A DNA stretch of 64,000 bases from Lantana camara (Eukaryota; Streptophyta; Magnoliopsida; Lamiales; Verbenaceae): the NCBI GenBank assembly GCA_037501455.1, contig CM074865.1, positions 13,090,501-13,154,500 on the forward strand, given 5' to 3'. Each line of letters begins with the position of its first letter. Within the stretch, counting starts at the first letter, position 1. Of the stretch, positions 1 to 11,252 are shown piece after piece. Position numbers and translations under genes: made by a program. The notes under the pieces were generated by a model. That model ran no database searches. It saw only the letters and a program-made list of their open reading frames with translations, and was not told the DNA's origin.

Positions 1-837
1 CAAATAGAGCAAGTATCAAGATAATAATTGATCAGAAAATCATCTCAAAAACATGTTCAAACCATACATTCAAGATATACGCATATACCAAGAGATTAAA
101 GCTTCATAAACTCATTTAGATCTCACAAATCCAATGCATGAATCAAAGAAATAACTTCACTAGGATAAAGTAAACTTAGCTGTTGTACATACCTGCAAAA
201 AGATCAAATAACAAACTGTTCCAGAACTGAATTTAAGCTAACAAAGATTGTCTACAAAAGATTGATCAATATCTCCACAATCTATGCATAAATTCTAGCT
301 AGAAAGAGAAGAAAAGGGAAAAGAAATGCTTGCTGATCATAACAGGGGAGAAGTCCCCTATTTTCCTGTTGTCCTTCAGCTGCAACAGCTGCTATGTGCT
401 TGCCTTCTTCAAGAGAAACTGAATGTACTTTTTTCTCTCTCATTACCCTTGCTTATATGGTTGATAAGCTCATCTTTGGTACATACTTCAAGGTAAATAT
501 TCTTTAGAATTCCTAAGTATGATGATTACACTTCTTGAGACGTAAAATGATGTGCAAAGCTGCTGCAAGTAGCTGAAGTTGCCAAAAAGTAAAAGTCAGC
601 CGCAACATTTGACTTTGGTGAGGTGTCTGCTACGTCACCCTTGGCTTTAGGGATGATCATGGCTTGAAGGTCATGGCTCAGGTCTTTTCCTTCACTTGTA
701 ACTCCTTTTGATCCAGATTTCCATTAATTCTCCATTTCAACATAATTAGACCTGCAAAACCACATTTAAGCAAAATTAAGTAGATATCCAGTCAAATATA
801 GGGGGAAAATTAAGGCAAATTAAGCACTAACTACACA
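1..837 (-). repeat. 3' LTR of the Athila-type element (partial)
   Basis: Position 1 aligns with 10414 in the other LTR and the similarity runs to the pair ending 837/11252, where both copies read ACACA followed by CTAA and then diverge. Beyond 837 lies the polypurine tract, as expected for the 3' LTR of a minus-strand element. About 660 bp of this LTR are missing beyond the window edge. Confidence 0.93.
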
Positions 838-840
838 CTA

Positions 841-858
841 AAAAATCCCCCCACACTT
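841..858 (-). other. Polypurine tract of the Athila-type element
   Basis: The minus strand reads AAGTGTGGGGGGATTTTT immediately before the 3' LTR. A run of six G residues next to the LTR is the normal priming site for plus-strand DNA synthesis in this group. Confidence 0.75.
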
Positions 859-1348
859 AAACTATGCTTGCCCTCAAGCAATTGTAACTAGACTTCAAAA
901 AGAGGAAGGTTATCCTCTAACCATTATAGCCCCACAGTTTGTCAATGAGAAAATGTGAACATTAAAATGAGTCTGATGACAAGTCTCCACAGCCATCAAG
1001 ATGGAAAAGAACAAATCTTAAGTGTTTAACTTGCTCGAGAATGTTAAGGAATTTAGAATTCACTTAAGCATGCATATTTACCATGTAGCAATTACAACAC
1101 GTGATCAAAGGGTACTAGTTTTGGACTGTCTAAATTCCAACAAAACAAAAGAAAAAGCTAGGGTTCTATTTACACTTATACCAAAATTCAAAACGTTGTC
1201 TATTTCGGGTGTCATAATACCGCTTTGGTAATGTATGACTACCCCTAGACTGCATAAAAATGCATCACTCATAGTCACCCATTTTTCAATTTATGATTTG
1301 TATTCAGCCTTTGGGTAACCAGCGGAGTGAAACGAGCGGTTTGCATCA

Positions 1349-1433
1349 AGCAAATGGCTGTGACAGCCTTATTCAGAGACAAATGGCTTAAAAAGCCTTA
1401 TTCAGAAGCTAATGGCATTACAGCCTTATTCGT
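1349..1433. repeat. Three imperfect 28-29-bp tandem repeats with small stem-loops
   Basis: Three adjacent units share AATGGC at the left and AGCCTTATTC at the right. The first unit contains GGCTGTGACAGCC, a short hairpin. They lie in the untranslated 3' part of the Athila element between the env-position ORF and the polypurine tract. The rest of 860-2090 shows no coding sequence; it holds a CCA/poly-C microsatellite near 1928-1957. Confidence 0.6.
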
Positions 1434-2092
1434 AACCCTCGATAACAACAATAACATTAATCATTCAGCATTATTAACATCCCTTTAGACAGTCCAAAAA
1501 TCGTACACCTTTTCACACATGAAGGTCCAATTTAAGCATGCAATTTCAGTTTTCACCTATTAATCTGAATTCAAAAACATTCTGTATCAGAGGTAAAGAA
1601 CTTATAAATTTGATCAACTCCAAGAATCAGGCATGGAAATTCATGCTACTTCAACCTATTTTTCATGTTCAAATGCTCTCAATTCAAAACATGTTGCACA
1701 TGATCAGATTCTAGCCTCAAAAAGACTGGACAAAATGCACAAAAGGACCTAAGGACCTGAGCAAAAAGAGCTAAGAACTGACAACTAACAACTAAAAAAA
1801 TAAAACTAAGCAGATTAGGCAAAATAGACAGTTATCAAATAGGACCAACTAACAGAAATTTACAGCAAAATAGTCATTTAAACCTATTATCCACATCTAA
1901 TACTCCAACAAAACATTCATGTACTCCCCCCACCACCACCACCACCCCCCCCCCCCCAACACACACTTATTCAACATTGTCCTCAATGTATTATTAAAAG
2001 AAGAAGTAAGAACGTGAGGACTTCCCTGAATACAGCTCAGTGAGGGCCAATTTTGAGGTCTTTCTTGATGGCCTCAATGTCTCCTTCTACTC

Positions 2093-3606
2093 CTACGATG
2101 TGAGTTGCCATGATGTCCATTGATTTTTCCATGGCTGGGAGCTTTTCCATAGATTTTCTTGTTTATCCATCCTGGTTTTCAGTTCAAGCAGGAGAGCTTC
2201 AATCCTATCAAGTTGTGCAGAGTAGGATGAGCTAGCCGTAGCCTCAGGTTGGGCTTCAGCCTGCTCTTCAGTTTGTACAGGAGTTGTACCTGCACCAAGA
2301 AACAACAATACTCTATTTTTCTTTTGGAGTATCTTCATGTTCAGCAGAGTTTGCTCATCAAGGGGAGATGGTGATGAATAAAAATTCAGATTGTGCTCAC
2401 TCAAGTCAAGTATTCCTTCATGCAACGCAAGGTGTGTAATGATATGCCCAAGCTTAAGAGGTGTTCTCCATCTAATGCAATGATGAATGTGTGTAGCAAC
2501 CCAAAAACCCAAATTAACTTTGTGATTATGCTACATGGCCCATAAAAAGTAAAGCTCGGTTTTAGTAACAATGCTGGACCCTTCAGGCCTTTGTGAGAAG
2601 AAATTGGCAATTAATCTATGCATGTAAACAATTACTGGGTCTTTCAAATGGATGCTTTTGCTAGTAGATTCAAGAAATTTATGAAACTTTCCACCAATTA
2701 ATTCAGAAAAAACAGCATCAACATCAAATTCTTTAGGAAAGTCACCAAAACATTCAAATTCATCATTATCTTCCTCATTTTCAGCTCTAAAATCAGTAAA
2801 GTTCAAGGCAAGACAAAATTCATTAATGGAGTAGCTAAACCGTTTGCCTAAGAGTTTAAACTTTACTACACCGTTTGCATCCCATTCATGTGCTTTCTTT
2901 TTCTCAAACTTGAAAGTGGAATAGAATTCTAATGCAAGTTCATAGAACATGTCACAGTCAATATCAAAGAATCTCTTCCAGCCTATATTATCCATCAGTT
3001 TATGCACAGGTTCCATAAGTTCAAAGTTTTCTAGAGTGGGAGTGTGCAAACATTTCGCAGGACAAATAACATAATGCTTAATACATTTGTACCTCATTTT
3101 CTCAGTTTTGCTAAACTTCAAATGACCTTCCAAATTTGCAAAGTATGTAGGTGGAGGTGTTCTGCTTTTAGGATACCTGTTTCTTCTTTTCTGTACTGGA
3201 GCAGGGGCTTTTCCTTTTGCTTGCTCACGTTGTTCTCCCTGTTGCTCCTCACCCGTCGGACCATCTTCATTCTCCCTGTTATCCAAAGGTATGTCCCCTT
3301 GTGTTGCTGCCTCATCAACATCCACATCTGCATGGATTGGACGCTTGTTTGAACTTATACCCTTTTTCTAGTTTTTCTTAGTCTTCTATAAACCTTCTTC
3401 ACTGGTGCTTTCTCCTGAGGCGGGTTCTTCAATGGCTGTTGGTTGGAACCTTCTTCTGGTGGTGTTGCATGCATTTGTTCCGGTGCTTTGGCCGGAGTTT
3501 TGGGTCCGTGGCTGAGGTTGCGCAGGGTGCGCGTTTTCTGTATGGCGTGACGGGGCGGCTTGGATGGTGGTGGAGGTGCAGGTCCCCTGGACCTTGTTTT
3601 GGCCAT
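2093..3606 (-). pseudogene. Athila env-position ORF (ATHILA ORF-1 family-like), broken
   Basis: This reading frame lies between integrase and the 3' LTR, where Athila elements carry their third ORF. The N-terminal part (3606-3355) starts with an ATG and is basic and proline-rich. It then changes frame near 3360. The middle part (about 3350-2531) is well conserved in style with the ATHILA ORF-1 family: a basic, Pro/Lys-rich start followed by an acidic globular region with aromatic residues. An in-frame TAG at 2531-2533 interrupts it, and the frame resumes directly to 2093, where a short amphipathic, probably coiled-coil tail follows. Whether this family really encodes an envelope protein is not established. 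I see no clear signal peptide or fusion-type membrane segment here. It is not functional as it stands because of the frameshift and the stop. Confidence 0.75.
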
Positions 3607-3775
3607 GGATGGTGGTTAACGGCGGTGTTTCATGGTGGCCGGTGCTGAAGTAAGGGTGGTGACTGTTTATGTTCTGATGAGGGTGATCGAGAGGTTTTGA
3701 AGGTTTTGAGGGGTTTTGAAATCTGATAAATTGTGAATGCGTGTATAAAGGCTTGAAATCAGAATTGAAGAACAC

Positions 3776-4177
3776 ACTTTTTTAATAAAACGTTTTTATC
3801 TTTCAAGAGCAAAGGCGTGTTGTTAATAATTAAAACAATTTAATCAGCTTTTTCAAATAAAACGTTTAAAGTGTTATATCCTTAGAGAAAAACGTTGTTC
3901 ACAAATCGTATTCAATTCTGGCAGGCACAAATCGTATTGAAAAATGCATGTGTTATGAGTTGTAGGAATGACCATCTCTAAAGGTTTGGGTCCTAGTAGC
4001 AGTTCCTGCCAAAATCTGCAAACAAAACAAAAAGAGGTCCTTAGTCAAAAATCACAGTATTCTCTTAACAAAAACAAAGAGAAACTGGAACTAAACAACA
4101 ATAAATAAAAATGAATTGGGTTGCCTCCCAATAAGCACCCTTGTTTAACGCCTAGGCTAGACGGATTTAGTTCATTC
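3776..4177. other. Non-coding spacer between integrase and the third ORF
   Basis: About 400 bp with no supportable ORF on either strand. A block near 4110-4160 (GGTTGCCTCCCAATAAGCAC, then TTTAACGCCTAGGCTAGACG) looks like the conserved spacer often seen after pol in Athila and related elements. That resemblance is from memory only. Confidence 0.5.
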
Positions 4178-5376
4178 TTATTGCATCAGAGTGGGACTGT
4201 CTAAGCTGACTTCCTCCACTGTATGAGCCTGGAATCCTTCATAAAATGGTTTGAGACAATGGCCATTTACTTTAAAAGCTTTTCCAGTCTCCAAATTTTT
4301 TATAGCCACTGTACCATGAGGGAAAACATCAGTTACAACAAAAGGCCCTATCCATCTAGACCTTAACTTACCAGGGAATAACTTCAAACGTGAATGAAAT
4401 AATAAAACTTTCTGCCCAATTTGAAAAGTTTTCCTGGAAATCATTTGATCATGAAAGTTTTTAGTCTTTTCTTTGTAGATTCTTGCACTTTTATATGCTT
4501 CATTCCTTAATTCTTCCAATTCCTGGAGTTGCAATGTCCTGTGTACTCCAGCTTATCTATCTTCATGTTGCATTGTTTAATGGCCCATAGTGCTTTGTGT
4601 TCCAGTTCCACAGGTAAGTGACAAGGCTTTCCAAAGACTAGCCTATATGGTGACATGCCAATGGGGATTTTATAGGTTGTTCTGTAGGCCCACAAAGCAT
4701 CATCAAGCTTCAAACTCCAGTCCTTCCTATTTGGGTTAACAGTTTTCTCCAAGATGGACTTCACTTCACGGTTGGAGATTTCAGCTTGTCCACTTGTCTG
4801 TGGACGATAGGTTGTCGATGTCCAATGTGAAACGTGGTATTTCTTAAACAAAGCTGCAACCACTTTGTTGCAAAAATGGGTTCCACGGTCACTGATGATT
4901 GCTTTTGGAGTTCCAAACCTGTTAAAGATATTAGACTTCATGAACCCTACAACAGTTTTAGAGTCATTAGTCCGTGTAGCTTTCGCCTCAACCCATTTGG
5001 ATACATAATCAACTGCAAGTAATATATAATTGTTGCCAAAAGAACTAGGAAACGGACCCATAAAGTCTATGCCCCAAACATCAAATATTTCACAAACTAA
5101 AATTGGGGACAATGGCATTTGATTTTTAGCGCTTAAATTCACAGTTTTCTGACAGCTTTCACAAGTTTTGCAAAACATGAATACATCACGAAACAATGTA
5201 GGCCAATATAGTCCACATTCTAACACCTTTCTTGCAGTTCTTTTTGGCCCAAAGTGGCCTCCACAAGCATAAGAATGACAGAATTTTAAAACAGAGTGAA
5301 TTTCGTCCTCACTTACACATCTCCTAACAACTTGATCTGCACAAAACTTCCAAAGGTAAGGATCATCCCATACATA
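4178..5376 (-). pseudogene. Athila integrase region, broken
   Basis: The frame continues directly from reverse transcriptase-RNase H after an in-frame TAA (5377-5379). An HHCC zinc-binding module comes first: two histidines around HSYACGGH, then CKTCESC. The catalytic core follows, with WGIDFMGPF (first Asp), SDRGTHF (second Asp), and a Glu in the stretch after [12 protein letters not shown], matching the DDE signature of Ty3/gypsy integrases. The open frame ends at 4507, but the family's C-terminal part continues in another frame from about 4534 to 4178, so a frameshift lies near 4530. Integrase would insert the cDNA into the genome; this copy cannot make the full protein. Confidence 0.88.
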
Positions 5377-7152
5377 TTATTTAGCATCACTTTTTATCTT
5401 ATCACGCTCAGATCTAGACAGTTTATCAGGAAAAGTTTTGGATACCATGTAGTTTACCATGTCTGCATACCAGGAGGCATGCGTTAGGCATGACCTTAGC
5501 TTACCATCAGCTACGGAGAACAGTTGCTCATCTGGAAATTCATCCTTTATAGGAGTGGAATCTGAATCTGCTAAGAGTCGACTCAGATGGTCAACAACTA
5601 AGTTCTTTGATCCTTTTTTGTCTCCGATTTCAATATCAAACTCTTGCATCAATAGGATCCAACGTATCAGCCTTGGTTTTGCCTCCTTTTTCTTCAATAG
5701 GTACGTAAGAGCTGCATGATCAGAATAAACAATCACTTTAGTACCTAACAAATATGCACGAAATTTATCTAAAGCAAATACAATAGCTAAAAGCTCATTT
5801 TCAGTTGTGGTGTAGTTAATCTGAGCTGTATCCAACATCCTTGAAGCATAATAAATCACATGAGGTGATTTATTTATCTTTTGTCCAAGAACAGCTCCAA
5901 TAGCATAGTCACTTGCATCGCACATCAATTCGAAGGGATGATTCCAATCAGGTGCTTGAATTATTGGGGCAGAAGTTAGCTTCAGTTTCAACAAATCAAA
6001 TGCTTCCTTGCAAGCTTCATCAAACTTGAATTCCACATCTTTTTGCAACAGTTGGCATAGAGGTTGTGTTATCTTTGAAAAATCTTTTATGAACCTCCTG
6101 TAGAAGCCTGCATGTCCAAGAAAAGAACGGATCTCCCGCACACTTGTGGGGTAAGGCAAAGACTCTATAACATCAATTTTTGACTTGTCAGCCTCAATGC
6201 CTCTAATTGAAACTATATGTCCTAAAATCAACCCTTGATCAACCATAAAATGGCATTTTTCATAGTTCAAAACAAGGTTACTTTCAAGACATTTTTCCAA
6301 GACCTTAGCCAAATTATTCAAGCATGTATCAAAGGAATTTCCATAAACAGTAAAATCATCCATGAAAACTTCAATTATATCCTCAACATAATCTGAAAAT
6401 ATGCTCACCATACATCTTTGAAACGTGGCAGGGGCGTTGCAAAGTCCAAACGGCATACGCCGGAATGCAAATGTTCCAAATGGACAATTGAATGTAGTCT
6501 TCTCTTGGTCTTCCGGTGCAACAGGGATTTGGTAAAATCCTGAGTATCCATCAAGGCAACAATAATGTGTCTTTCCTGCAAGCCTTTCAAGCATTTGATC
6601 AATGAACGGTAAGCGAAAATGGTCCTTCATAGTGGCTGCATTTAACCTTCTATAATCCATGCACACACGCCAACCGTTTTGCACTCGAGTTGGTACCATT
6701 TCTCCAGCCGTATTCTCTACCACTGTTATACCTGTTTTCTTGGGAACAACCTGCACAGGACTTATCCATCGACTATCCAAAATGGGGTATATGATGTCGG
6801 CATCCAAGAGTTTGAGAATTTCCTTCTTCATAACTTCCATCATTGGAGGACTCAATCTTCTTTGAGCTTCCCTACTTGGTTTGTAGTCTTCTTCCAAGAT
6901 AATTTTGTGCAAGCACGTAGATGGACTCAAGCCTTTTATGTCTGCAATGGTCCATCCCAAGGCTGCCTTGAATTCTCTAAGAACTCGTATCAACTTCTCT
7001 TCCTCCAAACTTGAGAGTTTATTTGAAATAATCACTGGAAGAGTTTCTTTATCACATAAAAATACATATTTAAGGTGTGATGGCAGCGGTTTAAGCTCCA
7101 AATTAGGGGCCTGTACAATAGAGAGAAGTAATTTAGTATGAGAAACAATCAA
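5377..7152 (-). pseudogene. Athila reverse transcriptase and RNase H
   Basis: This is the longest open part of pol, 591 codons. Reverse transcriptase motifs are clear: [52 protein letters not shown], and the catalytic FMDD form of YXDD. RNase H follows, with [16 protein letters not shown] and the tether region around YASRMLD and [12 protein letters not shown]. In-frame sequence upstream (to the stop at 7222) links it to the protease region. It ends at a TAA (5377-5379), directly before the integrase zinc-binding domain in the same frame, so the stop splits what should be one polyprotein. The segment itself has no internal stop. Confidence 0.93.
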
Positions 7153-7221
7153 TTTGTTACAAGAAATGTTGTTCTTAACAATTTTCAGAGATTCTAATGC
7201 ATGAACAACATCATAAACATC

Positions 7222-8352
7222 CTATCTTATTTCATACTTAGCTTCCAATTCCTTAAGTTTATCAACATAAAGGTTGTCACCTAATGTTAAGTAAAGTTCA
7301 TCATAATAATCCAATTTCAAGGTGGTTTCTGTCAGATTATCAATAACATCGATGGAAGAAATATTTGAAACATTTTCAGTAGGATATTTCATGGCATCAT
7401 AAACATTGAATTTAATGAGATCCCCGTCAAACTCCATCGTTAATGTTCCATCATGAACATCAATCTTTGCTCTTGTTGTGCTAAAAAATGGTCTCCCAAG
7501 TAGCAATTTTGAAGACTTTGAAATCTTATCATCTTCCATGTCAAGCACAAAGAAATCTACAGGAAATACCAAGTTATTGACTTGTACAAGAACATCTTCC
7601 AACACTCCTTCCGGATGTACAATGGACCTATCCACTAGCTATATAATAACTCCTGTTCCTTTCAAAGGACCAATGTTTAGTGAAGAATAGATAGACAAAG
7701 GCATAACATTTATGGAAGCACCTAAATCATACATAGCATGATTTATACCTAGATTACCTATCTTGCATGGAATTGCAAACATACCTTGATCCTTACATTT
7801 AGGTGGGAGTTTTCTTTGAAGTACAATTGATACATTTTCTCCCATGCTCACTTTTTCATTCCCCAACAGTTTTCTTTTATTTGTACAAAGATCTTTAAGA
7901 AATTTAGCATACCTTGGGGTTTGTTTTACAGCATCAAGGAGGGGAATATTCAACTCAACCTTCCGGAATGTGTCCAGAATTTCTTTCTCTTCTTTGGCTT
8001 TCTTAGACTGTGCAAACCTTTGAGGAAAAGGTGGTGGAATGATTAAAGGTATGGGCTGCACAGAAGGTTCTGCCTCCTATTCCTTTTCTAAGCCATGATC
8101 ATGGCTTACGCCCTGACCTCCTGACTCTATATCAGCAGCAAAATCTGCTCTGTTTTGCTCTGTTTTTCCACTGTCTTGCCCTTCTTTTTGCTTCCTCACA
8201 GGCAATTCCAGCTCCTTTCCACTCCTCAGGGTGATAGCGCTGGCATTTTATCTAGGATCGATCGTTTGGGATGGCAATTTTCCTTTGTTTTCAAACTTGC
8301 TAACTAAAGATGCTAGTTGTCCCAACTGATTTTCCAAGTTTTGAACAGTGGA
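7222..8352 (-). pseudogene. Athila protease region, several in-frame stops
   Basis: An aspartic protease region between gag and reverse transcriptase, all in one frame with gag and RT. The catalytic motif reads DLGASINVMPLS, the DLGA form usual for Athila in place of DTGA. Downstream, a stretch around VDRSIVHPEGVLEDVLVQV and LLLGRPFFSTT matches the family's linker. Stops interrupt the frame at 8248-8250 (TAA), 8077-8079 (TAG), 7639-7641 (TAG) and 7222-7224 (TAG). Each could be a Gln codon changed by one C-to-T step, judging by the family's usual sequence. The segment upstream of DLGAS is a charged, proline-rich linker. Confidence 0.85.
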
Positions 8353-9722
8353 CTAAAACTGCTGCATATTTGCTCTTGTTTCCTGCTGGAATTGTTGGTT
8401 GTTAGTCATAAAAGCCTTAAACATATCTTCTAAAGATGTACCTGAATTAGAGCTTGAAGGCTGCTGAAAATTGGCTTGTTGTGGCTGAAAATTCTGATGT
8501 GGCTGGAAGTTTTGAGGTGGTCTTTGCATGGGTGGCCTTGACTGAAAATTTTGTTGTCCTTGAAACAATTGAGGCCTCGGTGCAAAGCTGAAATTAGGAT
8601 GATCTTTCCAACCTGGATTGTATGTATTTAAATATGGATCATATTTCCTTTGCTGCTGAAAACCTCCTCCTATTGCACTCACATTTTCGGTGCCATCTCC
8701 TTGAAGTGTTGGGCATAAATCTGTGTGGTGATCAGGACTCATGTAGATTCCACAAACCAAAGATGGTGTCGATTTTGCCACAGCTAAATTCTGCACCAAA
8801 GTTGTTAATCTATTTAATTGACTTTCAATTGAAGTAGAGCTTACCTCATTTACCTTTCTCGGAGCATCATGATGAGTACCAAACTATTGAGAATTAGCAG
8901 CCATGGTAGAAATTAGTTGCCTAGCTTCATTTGGAGTTTTGTTCACAATGGCACCACCACTTGCTACATCTATCATTCGCCTTTCCATTGGAATTAAACC
9001 TTCATAAAAATATTGGATCAAAGCTTGCTCGGAGTGTCCATGTTGTGGACAACGTGCTAAGAGTTTCTTAAATCTTTCCCAACAATCATGAAGAGTTTCA
9101 TATTCTTTTTGCTTGACTGATACTATCTCTCTTCTTGTAGAGACAACTCGGGATGTGGGGAAGAATTTCTCCAAGAAAGTCGAAGCCATAGCTGTCCAAG
9201 TTGTGATTGACCCTGGAGGTAAATAATATAGCCATTCTTTCGCATCATCAGCTAATGAGAAAGGGAATGCTCTCAATCTAATCTACTCCTCCGTAACTCC
9301 ATTTGGCCTCATGCTAGAGCAAACCACATGAAACTCTTTAAGGTGTTGATTTGGATCTTCATTCTCCTTGCCTCTGAACGTAGGATGTAAGTGAATCAGT
9401 CCTGACTTTAGCTCAAAGTCAGTTGTCACAATAGGCAACGTAATGCATAAAGGTTCTTGAGCTACAGGCGGTGCTGCCAGCTGCCTTAGTGTCTGATCTT
9501 CTGCAGCCATGCTTAAGGGATGACAACAGCTAACGCCTCCGGTATCTGTGTCAGTGAATAAACTGACCAAACAGGGGAACTGATCTTCTTCAAGAAATCT
9601 GCTACTTTCAGCTTGTTGTGTGCGTATTCTAGCATCTGTCTTAATGTTCTTTCAATCTCAAGATCATAAGGAACCAATTTCTTGGAATATTCAGACCTGG
9701 TCATACAAGAAAACAAAACCAA
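8353..9722 (-). pseudogene. Athila gag, broken
   Basis: Gag would form the virus-like particle. The start is near 9722-9704 (MTRSEY is a normal Athila beginning). A frameshift lies near 9640. The retrotransposon gag core is clear at 9276-8884, with AFPFSLADDAKEWLYYLP, FLEKFFP and RRE...KQKEYETLHDCWERFKKL. TAG stops fall at 9283-9285, 8884-8886 and 8353-8355. A Gln-rich tail (8799-8353) has a zinc-knuckle remnant, CGIYMSPDHHTDLC, in which the second Cys is replaced by Tyr. All parts except the N-terminus share one frame with protease. Confidence 0.88.
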
Positions 9723-9732
9723 TTAAATCTAG

Positions 9733-9750
9733 TCCCCGGCAACGGCGCCA
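9733..9750 (-). other. Primer binding site, tRNA-Asp type
   Basis: The minus strand reads TGGCGCCGTTGCCGGGGA, complementary to the 3' end of plant tRNA-Asp including CCA. This is the primer site used by Athila elements. It sits 6 nt inside the 5' LTR end at 9757. Confidence 0.92.
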
Positions 9751-9756
9751 AAAATT

Positions 9757-11252
9757 TGATGGTTGCCGAATCCACCAAATAATAACCTTCACCTCCCAAT
9801 ACACTACAAACAGAGTATAGCAGCAAAGGGTCAAACCCAAAGGACTAGCAGTTTATATATTTCATAAAATGGCCAAGAAATACACACAAGAAATGTTTAA
9901 AACGGGGGGAGGGGGTGGAGGGTTGTGTAATTTAACAAACTACAAATTAAAGATGCTAAAAATAAGAGATAACAAGCAAGGAAGGCTAATAATCTAAGAC
10001 TGAAATAAACTGATTTAGAGAAAGGTTATCCTAGCCAAGTTGTTCTTATAATTCATGTCATTGATTCGATCATTGATGCAATATTCAACTTCAATTTCTT
10101 TATAGACCGGCTATAGTGGTAACAAGCTCTACCACCTCATCCTTTCTTATTTTTACAATGATTATGAAACGCTCACTAATCATCTTCTTATCACAAAAGC
10201 AGTCTTAAAGATACGATCCTAAGATTTAACTTCGTGACAACATTAATCATGAAAAGGATACCGATCCTAACCAACAAACTCAAGAAGCTTGGAATGTTTA
10301 AGTCATTATACATGCATCTCATCACTATCAAGCAAACATGGTGGTAAGCCTTCAATGATGTGTAACTCTTAGGCACATTTACATGACAATTACGGATTAA
10401 GTATTTGTGCATTCAAATAGAGCAAGTATTAAGATAATAATTGATCAGAAAATCATCTCAAAAACATGTTCAAACCATACGTTTAAGATACATGCATATA
10501 CCAAGAGATTAAAGCTGCATAAACTCATTTAGATCTCACAAATCTAATGCATGAATCAAAGAAACAACTTCACTAGGATAAAGTAAACTTAGTTGTTGTA
10601 CATACTTGCAAAAAGATCAAATAACAAACTATGTCAGAACTCAATTTAAGCTAACAAAGATTGTCTACAAAAGATTGATCAATATCTCCACAATCTATGC
10701 ATAAATTCTAGCTAGAAAGAGAAAAAAAAAGGGAAAGGAAATGCTTGCTGATCATAACAAGGGAGAAGTCCCCTGTTCTTCTGCTGTTCTTCAGCTGCAA
10801 CAGCTGCTATGTGCTTGCCTTCTTCAAGAGAAACTGAATGTCCTTTTTTCTCTCTCATTACCCTTGCTTATATGGTTGATAAGCTCATCTTTGGCACATA
10901 CTTCAAGGTAAATATTCTTTAGAATTCCTAAGTATGATGATTACACTTCTTGAGACGTAAAATGATGTGCAAAGCTGCTGCAAGTAGCTGAAGTTGCCAA
11001 AAAGTAAAAGTCAGCCGCAACATTTGACTTTGGTGAGGTGTCTGCTACGTCACCCTTGGCTTTAGGGATGATCACTGCTTAAAGGTCATGGCTCAGGCAT
11101 TTTTCTTCACTTGTAACTCCTTTTGATCCAGATTTCCATTAATTCTCCATTTCAACATAATTAGACCTGCAAAGCCACATTTAAGCAAAATTAAGTAGAT
11201 ATCCAGTCAAATATAGGGGGAAAATTAAGGCAAATTAAGCACTAATTACACA
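9757..11252 (-). repeat. 5' LTR of the Athila-type element (complete, ~1.5 kb)
   Basis: Bounded by TG (9757) and CA (11251-11252). The inner end sits next to the primer binding site. The outer 839 bp pair with 1-837. A G-rich run (GGGGGGAGGGGGTGGAGGG) lies near 9904. No ORF inside deserves a call. Confidence 0.9.

Larger units (their letters stand above)
1..11252 (-). mobile_element. Athila-type Ty3/gypsy LTR retrotransposon, decayed; 3' LTR cut by window start
   Basis: Read on the minus strand the order is 5' LTR (9757-11252), primer binding site, gag, protease, reverse transcriptase-RNase H, integrase, an env-position ORF, polypurine tract and 3' LTR (1-837, incomplete). This order, the Asp-tRNA-type primer site, and a long third ORF after integrase are what define the Athila group. 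The internal region is about 8.9 kb, so the whole element would be near 11.9 kb, a normal length for the group. gag, pol and the third ORF are all broken by in-frame stops and a few frameshifts, so it cannot encode its own proteins. The two LTRs differ at roughly 30 positions over ~838 aligned bases by eye (about 4%), implying an insertion of low-million-year age. The outer end and target-site duplication lie outside the window. Confidence 0.93.

Noticed and set aside
9902..9926. G-quadruplex in the Athila LTR
   Set aside because: Only three runs of three or more G plus one GG; a stable four-run motif is not clearly present.
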